Shown in pieces: positions 17,706-25,977 of a stretch of 33,623 nucleotides of DNA; positions within the stretch are counted from its first letter, which is position 1; each line of letters opens with the position of its first letter. Location: positions 1-33,623 of the forward strand of contig JAIQFL010000097.1 of assembly GCA_020073365.1 (NCBI GenBank), in the 5' to 3' direction. This DNA is from Terriglobia bacterium. GTDB lineage: Bacteria > Acidobacteriota > Terriglobia > Bryobacterales > Bryobacteraceae. The translations under genes and the position numbers were made by a program. The notes under the pieces are model-generated. The model was not told the DNA's origin. It did not search any database and saw nothing but the letters and a program-made list of their open reading frames with translations.

Positions 17706-17960
17706 CTACGGTTTGCCGAGCGCCAGGATCACGCGGTCGCCGCGCCCCTCGGCCGGACCCAGATTCACGAACAGAACCTGGTCCTCTCTATGATTGATGA
17801 TCGCCGCCAGCTCCGCGCGGCAGCGAGCCGATGATGCCGTGAGCTGGCACTCGAAGATCGAGAATTGCAAATGATCGCCGTACCCGCGCATGGTCTGAAA
17901 GACCTTGCGCAGGCGCTTGTCGTCCGAGATGTCGTAGCAGACCAGGTAGGAGGTGCGCAT
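17706..17960 (-). CDS. cas2: Cas2, CRISPR adaptation protein
   Basis: Cas2 is the small partner of Cas1 in spacer integration. This copy is 84 residues, a little short but within range. The N-terminal strand and acidic site are typical (SYLVCYDISDDKRLRKVF, with Asp10). The ferredoxin-like fold is followed by a segment FSIFECQLTAS and a tail ending GRGDRVILALG. No stop or shift is seen. It stands 9 bases after the remains of the Csb3-like gene and about 40 bases before cas4-cas1, the usual order. Its partner Cas1 is broken, so the protein is unlikely to act in integration today. Confidence 0.9.
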   Translation of the reverse strand: MRTSYLVCYDISDDKRLRKVFQTMRGYGDHLQFSIFECQLTASSARCRAELAAIINHREDQVLFVNLGPAEGRGDRVILALGKP

Positions 17961-17969
17961 CCGAATCCC

Positions 17970-18876
17970 TTAGACCGCCCGAGCCGGACGGAAACTGACT
18001 TTGAAGTTGGCGCCCTGTCCGATTCGAAACCCGTTGCACGCGGAAGATCTCATCCATACCCATTCCCTCCAACTCTGCGCGATCCGGTGTATTCTTCTCC
18101 AGTTCTCGTAAGCCGATCAGCGACCGCACAGTGTCAACGCTGGCCCGCTGAGTCCAGATAGGCCACGTGAACTCACTGCGCACGATTCTGCGTGCGGAAG
18201 CCCGTGGTTCGCAGCCCTCTCTCAGTTGGTACCGTCGGAAACAATGGGAGCGCCACGAATGCCAGTCTGTTGGCCCCCCAAACGGAGGACACGCCGCCCA
18301 TGCTCGGATCGCGCCATCGCAAGGCGTACTCCTTCGCGTCGTCCGGATCCTATTGCAGGGAGAGACCCTTGTCCGCATACCGCCATGTCTCGAACAGCGC
18401 CTCTCGTAAATGTTCCGGTCCCGCGGACCGGGCAAGAACCTTCGCCGTCGCCAGGAAGTGTTGATGCCCCGAACCCGTGATGAAGCACAAGTCCGAATAT
18501 TCGATACGGCCTTTGTCTTTATCCTCGAACACGTCACTGCCGAATGCCGCCGCAAAGTCGGGCGCTCTGCGATCCCTAGCGGTCGTGCCGTCGGCCACTT
18601 TGCGAACCACTCCTGCAAACCTCGGCCGCGCGACGGTCACGTTATTCCCCAATTCACTGAAGACCTCCAGCGGCGCCTATGGTGCTTGCCGGTGCAGCCG
18701 ATGGCAAAGCTCCACCTCGTTCTGTGTGGGCAGCCCTGATACCTCCGGACGCCAGCCCCGTCGCGAATCCACCGCAATTGAATGCCCTGTTCGCGCCACA
18801 CCAAATCGAATAGCCGCAACGCGCCAACCGCCGCCAAAAAACCCAGTGGGTTCGAGCCTTCAATTCCATGGAACAC
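17970..18876 (-). pseudogene. Broken Csb3/Cas8-like gene of a type I-G CRISPR system
   Basis: About 302 codons of a Cas effector subunit can be followed only by changing frame several times. It opens at GTG 18876 with FHGIEGSNPLGFLAAVGALRL. A shift near 18748-18760 leads to GWRPEVSGLPTQNEVEL. An in-frame TAG lies at 18677-18679. The frame then continues through RPRFAGVV and FITGSGHQHFLATAKVLA to a second TAG at 18350-18352 (after KGLSLQ). It goes on with EYALRWRDPSMGGVSSVWGA, then NRLAFVALPLFPTVP. A shift near 18170-18185 leads to FTWPIWTQRASVDTVRSL. A shift at 18023-18024 gives GQGANFKVSFRPARAV and a TAA 9 bases before cas2. The size and place between cas3 and cas2/cas4-cas1 suggest Csb3 (GSU0052-like); the exact subfamily is not certain. 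Confidence 0.65.
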
Positions 18877-19731
18877 GATAGAACTTAACTTCCTGTTCTC
18901 CTTCGATGCTTCTTCCTTGCTGGCCTTCCAGTCGCTGAGGCGTAACAGCGATTCGAGATACGCAAGCCCCCACCAGCCGTACTGCCGCGTGAGTTTTCAG
19001 AACCTGTCGGACACGCCGCTCTCCAGGCGATGCGCGGCCTCCGCGATCCGTTGCCCCCGCGTGATACGTCGCCCACCATAAGCGAGATCCCCGCCATCGT
19101 CCTCCACCACCGGCGCAAAGGGGCGGCAACGGCCGTGATGACTCGCAATCAGGTGCAACACGAGATCATCGTCTACCTTGTCAGGCCCCTGCCGTGCAAG
19201 AAGCAGCGAGATCAACTCGTGACGGAAGCCATCGGGCAGACCGCTCCGCGCCCACTGTGCGTTGCGGACCTGTTTACTCTGGCGCGCTTGTGCGCCCTTG
19301 GCCAGGGGCCTCGGAGCTAACTGCGCGGCCATCGGGTCGCCACCGCGTAATAGCGCCTGGAAACGCGCGTCCGCTTTGCCGTAGTCGTGGAATTGCGCCG
19401 CCCGTATGAGACTCTGGCGAATGGATTCGTCAGTGATAGCCGTCGATGTGGCCTGGGTGACCGCACGGGTAACATCCTCCAGGTGCTTTTCAAGGATGAC
19501 TGGTGCGGCCGCGGAACTCTCGTCACCTCCCGAGTCCGCTTCGGCGAACGGAGCCGACAGGACCCACCCGGCCGGAGCTTCGCCATCATTCGGATATGCG
19601 TCCAGCTCTAGTCCTTTCGGTTGATTGTCCAGCATCTGCGCGAGCCACGTGGGAGCGGCGTCCTTACATACTCGTTTGACTCCACAAACAGGCCCGTCGT
19701 CGGCTTGAGGGCCTCTCTGCCTCGCATTCAC
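18877..19731 (-). pseudogene. Remnant of cas3: HD nuclease domain only
   Basis: The remaining part of a type I-G Cas3, in which the HD nuclease lies at the C-terminus. HD-type metal ligands are visible: AAQFHDYGKADARFQALLRG, FRHELISLLLA, and HLIASHHGRCRPFAPVVED. The frame starts from GTG 19731; the helicase domains that should precede it are absent, and upstream codons soon meet a stop. After SGVSDRF there is TGA at 18997-18999, most simply a Trp codon turned stop, and then the same frame resumes with KLTRQYGWWGLAYLESLLRL. It runs without any further stop into the Csb3-like gene. No function is expected for the helicase reaction; the HD domain could in theory fold. Confidence 0.8.
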
Positions 19732-19809
19732 TCCATTCTTCGCCGCCTGGAACCGACAATCCCTCCGCCTTCACTCCCCCTCAGGTTCCCGCTCAGTCTA
19801 CCCTTAAGC

Positions 19810-19834
19810 CCCACTCATAGGTGGGTTTTTTTTT
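19810..19834 (+). terminator. Rho-independent terminator on the plus strand
   Basis: CCCAC and GTGGG arms around a 6-base loop are followed by nine T residues at 19826-19834. It points rightward, yet every gene near it is on the minus strand. It may have served a lost plus-strand transcript, for example a former CRISPR array, or it may block antisense transcripts. Confidence 0.6.
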
Positions 19835-19849
19835 GACGAGAAATCCAGG

Positions 19850-20455
19850 TTAGCGGCCTTCGATTTCGAGACCGTACTCCCGAAGCAGTGCCCCGGAAGG
19901 CGCATAGACGCGCACGAAATAGATGCCGCCGGCCCTCTGGGGAACAGAAGCAGCGGCTTTGGAATCATGGGAAACTACAGTGCCCTGCCAGACCTGCCTG
20001 CCGAACCGGTCTACCATTTCCAACCCGAAGGACGACTCGGGCGGCAGGCCAGCCAGATCCAGTTGAAGGGTAAGGGGCCTTCCCCCTGGCGCCTTGGCCT
20101 CGATTCCGTTGCCCCGGGTGGCTACGAGATTGAGGGCAAAGGCCGGTGCTACCGTACTACGATTCGTGAATCGCAGCCCAAACACGACCAGGAACAGTAC
20201 GGTGGCAGCGAGTGCAAAAATGGGCACCATACGGCTTTGTTTTGAGCCTCTTCCTCGCAGTTGCGCGCCGGCCCGTTGCATCGTCGAAACGTAACGGTCG
20301 CTCTCCGTGACGCGGTCCTGGCAGGATTCGCAGATCAGAAGGTGCTCGTCGAGCCGGGCGAAATCCTCGTCGGCTGTCGTCCCCAATGAATATCGCTCGA
20401 TCTCATCCTCATCCAAGTGGCGATTGGCATCGATCCGCATATTCGGCATCTCCAT
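19850..20455 (-). CDS. Membrane-anchored zinc-finger anti-sigma factor (putative)
   Basis: A protein of 201 residues with the layout of an anti-sigma factor. The cytoplasmic N-terminal part has a zf-HC2/ZAS-like motif: His38, Cys42 and Cys45 (EHLLICESCQ). One membrane helix follows at about residues 75-96 (MVPIFALAATVLFLVVFGL). The rest (about 100 residues) is a beta-rich extracytoplasmic region without a known domain. The first ATG at 20455 is followed by another at 20440 that has GGAG nine bases before it, so translation may really begin there. It sits downstream of the sigma factor gene with a 108-base gap. Context suggests that it binds the neighbouring sigma factor at the inner face of the membrane. 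Confidence 0.8.
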   Translation of the reverse strand: MEMPNMRIDANRHLDEDEIERYSLGTTADEDFARLDEHLLICESCQDRVTESDRYVSTMQRAGAQLRGRGSKQSRMVPIFALAATVLFLVVFGLRFTNRSTVAPAFALNLVATRGNGIEAKAPGGRPLTLQLDLAGLPPESSFGLEMVDRFGRQVWQGTVVSHDSKAAASVPQRAGGIYFVRVYAPSGALLREYGLEIEGR

Positions 20456-20535
20456 AATGAACCATTTCCGATTCGCAATTAAAGTACCAGGATCACGCCA
20501 ATATTCTCAAAAAGTTTCATGATAGTTATAGGACT

Positions 20536-20548
20536 CATAGAACCTATG
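20536..20548. promoter_or_regulatory. Short inverted repeat between sigma and anti-sigma genes
   Basis: CATAG-AAC-CTATG lies in an AT-rich 108-base gap between the sigma factor gene and the anti-sigma gene. It could be an operator or part of a separate promoter for the anti-sigma gene. Nothing else stands out in the gap. Confidence 0.3.
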
Positions 20549-20563
20549 TAAACCCTCTAGTAC

Positions 20564-21187
20564 TTATGCGGCCTCATGGGGGCTGCGGTGAGCCAGCCGC
20601 CTCTTGCCAAGTTCGCCGAAACGCGCTTTTGCGCGCGATTTGATGAGCCGGAACTGCGTTTCGGTCAGCTCCATCTCGCTGCAGATCTGTTGGGGCGTCT
20701 GCTCCTTGAGATAGAAGCGCATGAGAACTTCCCGCTCTCGCTTATGAAGGCTGTTAAGGATGCGCAGGGCGAGGGCCAGGTTCTGCTGATCGATGATGCG
20801 GCGCTCGGGATTCGGGTGATAGTCGGAGAGCGTCAGGCCATAGTCCAGGTCGGTCTGGTTACGGCGAGCCTGCACGATGTTGTCGATATGCGCGGCCACC
20901 TGGCGGCGGACGATGGTGCGCACGTACCCCATCAGGCGCTCCGGTTCGCGCAGATCGCCTTTCTGAATGGACTGGGTAATGATCAGGAAAATGTCGTGTA
21001 CCTTGTCGTCGAGATCCTGCGGCCCAAGCTGACGGCAGATATAGAAACGGATCCCTTTGGAAAACACACGGTACAGTTCTTCCAGACCGGAAGCATCTCC
21101 GCTCCGCACTCGTTCCACGAGGTCAACCCAGGATGTATCTTCCTGGCTGATGGCGACTTCATCATCGGTCTCGGCTTCAGGATTCAT
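20564..21187 (-). CDS. ECF-like RNA polymerase sigma factor
   Basis: A sigma-70 family protein of 207 residues with only regions 2 and 4, as in ECF sigma factors. Region 2 begins near residue 30 (EELYRVFSKGIRFYICRQL, then LDDKVHDIFLIITQS). Region 4 is clear (LHKREREVLMRFYLKEQTPQQI and TETQFRLIKSRAKARFGELG, a helix-turn-helix for the -35 element). A linker of about 40 residues separates them. ATG 21187 is the chosen start: it overlaps the stop of the CHAT gene as TAATG, so translation is coupled. The longer open frame upstream only shadows the CHAT gene. With the anti-sigma gene downstream this forms a signalling module. Confidence 0.9.
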   Translation of the reverse strand: MNPEAETDDEVAISQEDTSWVDLVERVRSGDASGLEELYRVFSKGIRFYICRQLGPQDLDDKVHDIFLIITQSIQKGDLREPERLMGYVRTIVRRQVAAHIDNIVQARRNQTDLDYGLTLSDYHPNPERRIIDQQNLALALRILNSLHKREREVLMRFYLKEQTPQQICSEMELTETQFRLIKSRAKARFGELGKRRLAHRSPHEAA

Positions 21188-23697
21188 TAGTTTCCCACCA
21201 CAAAGTAGGTTCCCCAGTAACGTGGCCGGGCGCGCCAACCGCCGGAGCGGATCATTTCCAACTGCGCCGCGCGCAGTGCCTGCGTGGGGTCCGCGCGCCG
21301 CTGCCCGCTCAGGGTCTGATAGAAAGCGTTGAACAGATCGCCCTCTTCATCCGGGGTGGCCCACCGGCTGGCCAAGACGGACTGTGCACCCGCGGTCAGC
21401 CAGGCGCGCGTCAATCCAAGCATTCCTGTCCCCGGAAGAGTTGCACCGGCGCCCGAGTGGCAGCCGCTCAACACTACGAGGTCCACGTGGACCCTCCAGT
21501 TGGCGATTTCCCTCGGCTGTAGAAACTCGGCTTCATTCCGATCGGTGAGGCTGAGCGCAATCAAGCCATAAGACGGCCGCTCGGATGATTCCACGAAATG
21601 CGTCGCGAAGTGAACTACCGCTGGATTGCGGCGCAGTTGCTCGGTGAGGTTCCGGCACGACGCATCCGCCCCCTTCAGCAGGATATGTTCACCTTGCCAA
21701 GCGTGCGCACACCGGTCCAACTCGGAACTGCTCCCTACCAGTCTGGGCAAGGCCAGTGGAGCGCCATCACGTGGCCCGGAGGCCGCAAGAAGCCTCAGAC
21801 CCGTGGGTGGCGGCGCCTTCGCATTGGGGAGCCGGGTGACCGCCCGGGGATCCGCCCCGTTGTAAATCGGGTCGCCAATGCCAACGAATACGGGCGACGT
21901 GGAGTGGGCATCCCGCTGTGCGGCGGATTCCACCCAGTATCCGGCCCCGGGGATGAGTTGCGTGTTGTGCCGCTCCACGAGATAGGTCAGCCGCGGCATG
22001 GTGTCCACAGGCAGTGCCGCCACCGGAACCTCCAACAGCGCCGCATCCAGCGCCAGCAGCCACTCGGTCTTCCGTTGAAACCGCGGCGCCAACAATCCAA
22101 AAAGTGTCCGGTACAGCCGGGCGCCCGCCAGTGCGCTGTTTGAAGCATTTTCGCGAATGGCCTCAGTTGCGGTTTGGACTTGTGCTTGGATCTCCTGCTG
22201 CGGAGGCAGCGCGTACAGCACGAGACTGTCTCGATCCAGCGCCCACAGCCACGAGATCGAATGGCCCAGGTGGAAACTGAGCAGGGCGGTGTCGGACGTG
22301 AGTGCGGCCTGCACGCGGTCCATCAGCCTGCCGGACAACGGCTGCGAATCGGGAACCAGCGATGCCTCCATCAGGACCAGCTCGGCGCGGGCGGCGTGCA
22401 CAGCCTGTTGGGTGCCGGCATCGCTCGACCGCAAGGCCGCGATCTCGGCGCGCTGGAGGCGGGCGATGGCTTCCCAATAGGACGCCGGGAGGGCGGTTTG
22501 TGTCCGGCGCCCGTTGACGAGCTGCCGAAGACTGTTGGCCCGATTCTCCTCCGCAGCCTCGAAAGTTTCGCGAATCAAAGCGGGATCGCGGGTTTCGATG
22601 TAAAGCCGGTTACCGGCTTCGATCAACTCGGAATGAACGTGATCGAGAATACCCTCGGCGCCGATGCGAGTGGCGTCGGCGGCGGGCGCGGACCACCGGA
22701 AAGCGCGAGCCAGGCGCACCGCGATGCGCAGGTCGTCCAGTGCTTCCCGCAAACGTCCCTGGGCCAGGCGTGCACGTCCGCGCGCGTCGTAAACGTGCCA
22801 ATTCGGCATGGGCCCCTGGGGTTCCTCGGCGAGTTCCACGGCGCGATCCAGCAGCGCCGAGGCAGAAGTAAGATCCCCTTGGGCCAGGCGCAGCTTACCC
22901 AGGTTGCAGTACGAGGCGTCGAGTGGCAGGCGGTTTAGTTTGCGGACACGGAAAGCTTCCAGGAGGGCCCGTTCCGCATCCGGCAGATCGTTCTGATCCA
23001 GAAGCTCTTCACCCAGACGATTCCAGCCGATTGCGTAGAGTGCACGGTTGCCCGCCCGATCCGCGCCATCTATGCCCTGCCGGAACAAGGGCATCGCCTG
23101 CCTCATGCGTTGCCGGCCCGCAGGCAACGCACCCTCGCTCGCGCGTTCCTGGCGCGCCAGCAGCGAACCCATTTCAATTTGCATCTGTGGCAGAAACAAT
23201 GGCCGGTTGGGACCGGTTACGCGTTGCAGGCTGCCCTGCAACCATTGGAATGCGGCATCCAATTCTCCCATCTGCGCATAGAGAGAGGCGATGTTGGCAT
23301 CGAGGACGGCGACGGCGCTCGTGTCGCCAGCAGACTCGGCCAGGCGGCGAGCTTCCAGATAGGAGTGGAGGGCGGGTTGATATGCATGCAGGGAGAACTC
23401 GCAACCGCCGATGTTGCTGGTGGCCTGAGCCGCTAAGTTGTTTTGCCGTGAGGCGAGGGCCGCCTGCCGTGCGGATTCAAAGCGGTTGCGTGCATCGACA
23501 AACTGGCAGGCGCGGAAGAATACGCCACCCTCGCGCATGAGCGTTTTGAAGCGCGACTCGCGAGCGGATGTATCCTCAGCGAGAGGCAGGGACTTCGCCC
23601 TGGAGCCAGGAACGGACCTTGACAAGGTACCGACCAGTGGGAATACCAGCAGGCAACAAGCCAAAACTTTGGCCGTTTTCAAGATCCAGCTCCTCAT
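21187..23697 (-). CDS. Exported TPR-CHAT protein (caspase-like peptidase)
   Basis: An 836-residue protein. Residues 1-30 look like a signal peptide or membrane anchor (RSWILKTAKVLACCLLVFPL). Residues about 45-400 are a series of helical TPR-like repeats (for example NLAAQATSNIGGCEFSLHAY and SYCNLGKLRLAQGDLTSASA). The C-terminal 300 residues are a CHAT domain, the caspase-HetF family. The catalytic pair is present: His700 in VVHFATHF and Cys746 in DLVVLSGCHSG. The start ATG 23697 is chosen because the signal-like segment follows; its ribosome site (AGG) is weak, and a TTG-started extension to 23766 is possible. Stop and sigma-factor start overlap (TAATG). It probably cuts a protein in the sigma/anti-sigma pathway (inference). 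Confidence 0.9.
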   Translation of the reverse strand: MRSWILKTAKVLACCLLVFPLVGTLSRSVPGSRAKSLPLAEDTSARESRFKTLMREGGVFFRACQFVDARNRFESARQAALASRQNNLAAQATSNIGGCEFSLHAYQPALHSYLEARRLAESAGDTSAVAVLDANIASLYAQMGELDAAFQWLQGSLQRVTGPNRPLFLPQMQIEMGSLLARQERASEGALPAGRQRMRQAMPLFRQGIDGADRAGNRALYAIGWNRLGEELLDQNDLPDAERALLEAFRVRKLNRLPLDASYCNLGKLRLAQGDLTSASALLDRAVELAEEPQGPMPNWHVYDARGRARLAQGRLREALDDLRIAVRLARAFRWSAPAADATRIGAEGILDHVHSELIEAGNRLYIETRDPALIRETFEAAEENRANSLRQLVNGRRTQTALPASYWEAIARLQRAEIAALRSSDAGTQQAVHAARAELVLMEASLVPDSQPLSGRLMDRVQAALTSDTALLSFHLGHSISWLWALDRDSLVLYALPPQQEIQAQVQTATEAIRENASNSALAGARLYRTLFGLLAPRFQRKTEWLLALDAALLEVPVAALPVDTMPRLTYLVERHNTQLIPGAGYWVESAAQRDAHSTSPVFVGIGDPIYNGADPRAVTRLPNAKAPPPTGLRLLAASGPRDGAPLALPRLVGSSSELDRCAHAWQGEHILLKGADASCRNLTEQLRRNPAVVHFATHFVESSERPSYGLIALSLTDRNEAEFLQPREIANWRVHVDLVVLSGCHSGAGATLPGTGMLGLTRAWLTAGAQSVLASRWATPDEEGDLFNAFYQTLSGQRRADPTQALRAAQLEMIRSGGWRARPRYWGTYFVVGN

Positions 23698-23729
23698 CCT
23701 GTGTCGGAATTCAAAACCATTTGGGGTGT

Positions 23730-23770
23730 TTCTTTGGGAATACTCCTTTTTAAGAAGTACCCCCAAAGAA
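23730..23770. repeat. Inverted repeat with 9-base arms upstream of the CHAT gene
   Basis: TTCTTTGGG at 23730-23738 pairs with CCCAAAGAA at 23762-23770. Smaller ACT/AGT pairs lie inside. The hairpin is 33 bases upstream of the CHAT start codon and could be a leader structure or a protein-binding dyad. Confidence 0.5.
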
Positions 23771-23784
23771 TAGTAGCAGGTTTT

Positions 23785-23814
23785 GCCTAAGAATAGGCAC
23801 CCCTAAATAGGGGT
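23785..23814. promoter_or_regulatory. Two adjacent dyads sharing a CCTA/TAGG core
   Basis: GCCTA-AGAA-TAGGC occupies 23785-23798 and ACCCCTA-AA-TAGGGGT occupies 23799-23814, directly next to each other. Both have perfect arms and a common core. They look like paired operator half-sites in the promoter region of the CHAT operon. Confidence 0.5.
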
Positions 23815-24366
23815 AATTAGCAGAACGCGCCTGTGGGGAGCGCGAATGTTTTGTTTATCTTAGCAGTAGATTAGATTCCACAGTCCGGGAAAAATAATAA
23901 TAATCGGATCAGTTGACATTCTTTTGCTGAATGTGACCGCTTTCAAACGCAGCGATCCTTTCAATTTCAAGGTAGTCCTCGATAACCAACGGATCCCGGA
24001 TTCTTTGTGCGAAGTTATTGTATTAAAAAGGAAAAATATTTGTCGCGAACCGGTGACCGTCTGCCAGGGCCCGGTCGGAACGGGGCTGTGCCTTGGCTGG
24101 GGGGCGCGATCGGACAAGCTGCAATGCAGATTCCCGCGTGAATGGTAGTTTCGTGCCCCGTGCCACTCCGGAGTGGGGGTCATCTCTCCAAAACAAAGTC
24201 GTTTCCCATTGTTACAGTTTCTGACGCAGTTTTTGGGCGTCTCCGCGCGGTGTGCGGCTGCTTTAGACCCGCCTGCGCTCAACGAAAGTGCCCGGATTTG
24301 GTCCCATTCAGTTTGTTACGGCTTAGTCACTTTGCCGCGGCACGCGCCCAGCCAATGACTGCCCAC
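23815..24366. other. 550-base AT-richer gap
   Basis: The area between the CHAT operon and the arabinose-isomerase-like gene. Base composition is clearly lower in GC than the surrounding genes. Short open frames exist on both strands, but none has a ribosome site, coding-like composition or recognisable motif. It probably contains the promoter of the CHAT operon. Confidence 0.5.
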
Positions 24367-25812
24367 TTAACAGACTTTGACTACCGGAATCCGCATTAAC
24401 TCCCCGAGCTTTCGGATGGTTTCCTGAACGTGTCCCACACCGAGCGCGCAATGGTGAGTGGGAGCTTGTTCGCACCACTGATTGACGAATTGTGCGGGCG
24501 GCAACGGAAATCGCAACCGGGAATTGGTGTTGCCGATCCGAAGAATCGGCCCGGGTATGGATTCACCCTCGGCGGTGATGATCTTCAGATTGCCGCCGGC
24601 CGTTTGTGTGAGACCGAGCAGCGTGACGGGCCCGGTCTTCACGCGGAACTCCACGCTGACGCCCTGCCCGCGCTTGCCGTGGTAGAGCCCCAGGCCCCGC
24701 AGCACGGGCCGGCCATCACTGATGGCAATGTGCGCCGGGCCATCGTGCCCCATCAGAACGAAGCCCTCGCGAAAATCCATGGCGTAGAATTCGGTGAACG
24801 AGCCGCCTGCGCCCAGAAGGTCGAGAATCTTCATCGCCAGGCAGGTCTTCAGATCGCCTTCGCCCGCGGCGGGAATGCCACGCGCCGTAAGGAGCGAGTT
24901 GCCGAGAATCAGACCGGCGCCCAAACGCTCATAGAGATTGTCTTCCAGTCCGCGGTAGTAATACGCCAGCCCGTTGAGGTTGAAGGCGTCGACCATGCGG
25001 TCGAGCCCCACCGACACACGCGCCGCCCAGAGCAATTGCCGGTCGTCGACCGAGCTCAACTCGAAGGTCTGTCGAACGGCGCGCACGCGGTCATCAATGG
25101 CGTCTTCGGTTGCGCCGCGGACCGAACGATCGAGGTCGCACATTTCCAGCACTTCGATGTGAGCGCCGGTTTGGGCCGAGATCATGGTGAAGTCGGAGTA
25201 TAGATCCAGCATGCCGGGATAGGTGTGGCCCAGAAAGCCGATCCGGCTGCGGCGCAGCGCGCCGGCCACGTTGGCCGCGGCGCACCACTCCTGGATGGTC
25301 TTCCAGGCCTCCGCATCGCCGTCGAGAGTGCCCGAGGCCACGCGGAACGGGATCCTGGAACGGGCGAACGCGTTAGAGATTTCGGGCGCGCAGCAGGTGG
25401 AACAGTTGGCCAGCCATTCGCCGGTATCGGTGTTTTCGTAATCCAGCGCTGCCGTGGGTTGCAGATTCAGCACCAGCACCGGGACTCCGGCGCGCTGCAC
25501 CACGGGCAGCACCTGTGAGGACGTGGCGTAGGTTCCGATGTAGCAGACGATCAGGTTCAGGCCGGCGCGCCCGAAAAACTCGCCGGCCGCCGCGGCTGCG
25601 GGCGCGCTGTCCACCAATCCCGCAGAGACCACTTCCACGCCGGCCTGACGCATACGCCCCTCCACCTGGCGCTGGTAGCCCTCCAAACGCTGCTTCAAAC
25701 CGGGAAACTGCTCCCAATAGGCCATCAGGCCGATGCCGAATACACCGACCTTACCGGTGGGCGCGCGACTGGCTGGCAGGGCGCCTTCCGGCGAATCTGT
25801 GGGCTGTGTCAT
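24367..25812 (-). CDS. L-arabinose isomerase family protein
   Basis: A sugar-isomerase of the AraA/FucI fold, 481 residues, which would convert an aldose to a ketose with a bound metal. Family hallmarks are visible. They include GKVGVFGIGLMAYWEQFPGL at the start of the Rossmann-like N-terminal domain, NLIVCYIGTYATSSQVLP, and RIGFLGHTYPGMLDLYSDF. The active-site side is shown by AGEGDLKTC (metal-ligand Glu), GFVLMGHDGPAHIA, and THHCALGVGH near the C-terminus. ATG 25812 is preferred because the preceding 15 residues have no family likeness. The sequence differs enough from E. coli AraA that the exact sugar is not certain. The gene is divergent from the DUF6282-like gene across a 165-base gap that holds no other gene. 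Confidence 0.85.
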   Translation of the reverse strand: MTQPTDSPEGALPASRAPTGKVGVFGIGLMAYWEQFPGLKQRLEGYQRQVEGRMRQAGVEVVSAGLVDSAPAAAAAGEFFGRAGLNLIVCYIGTYATSSQVLPVVQRAGVPVLVLNLQPTAALDYENTDTGEWLANCSTCCAPEISNAFARSRIPFRVASGTLDGDAEAWKTIQEWCAAANVAGALRRSRIGFLGHTYPGMLDLYSDFTMISAQTGAHIEVLEMCDLDRSVRGATEDAIDDRVRAVRQTFELSSVDDRQLLWAARVSVGLDRMVDAFNLNGLAYYYRGLEDNLYERLGAGLILGNSLLTARGIPAAGEGDLKTCLAMKILDLLGAGGSFTEFYAMDFREGFVLMGHDGPAHIAISDGRPVLRGLGLYHGKRGQGVSVEFRVKTGPVTLLGLTQTAGGNLKIITAEGESIPGPILRIGNTNSRLRFPLPPAQFVNQWCEQAPTHHCALGVGHVQETIRKLGELMRIPVVKVC

Positions 25813-25977
25813 CACGGCGAGTATATCCACATGACATCGCCTGCGCGCAAGGTCCATTTTTTGGCGGGGCGATCGGGACGCGAGGCCGACCGTGGTTCAC
25901 TCTGGCATGCGCCCGCACAGGTAGCGTCTCCGGACCGGCAACTTCCCGCATCCCGCTGAGGTATGCTTTTTCGGTAG

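Noticed and set aside
23860..24282. 140-codon minus-strand frame in the AT-richer gap
   Set aside because: No ribosome site, no motif and a composition unlike the neighbouring genes.
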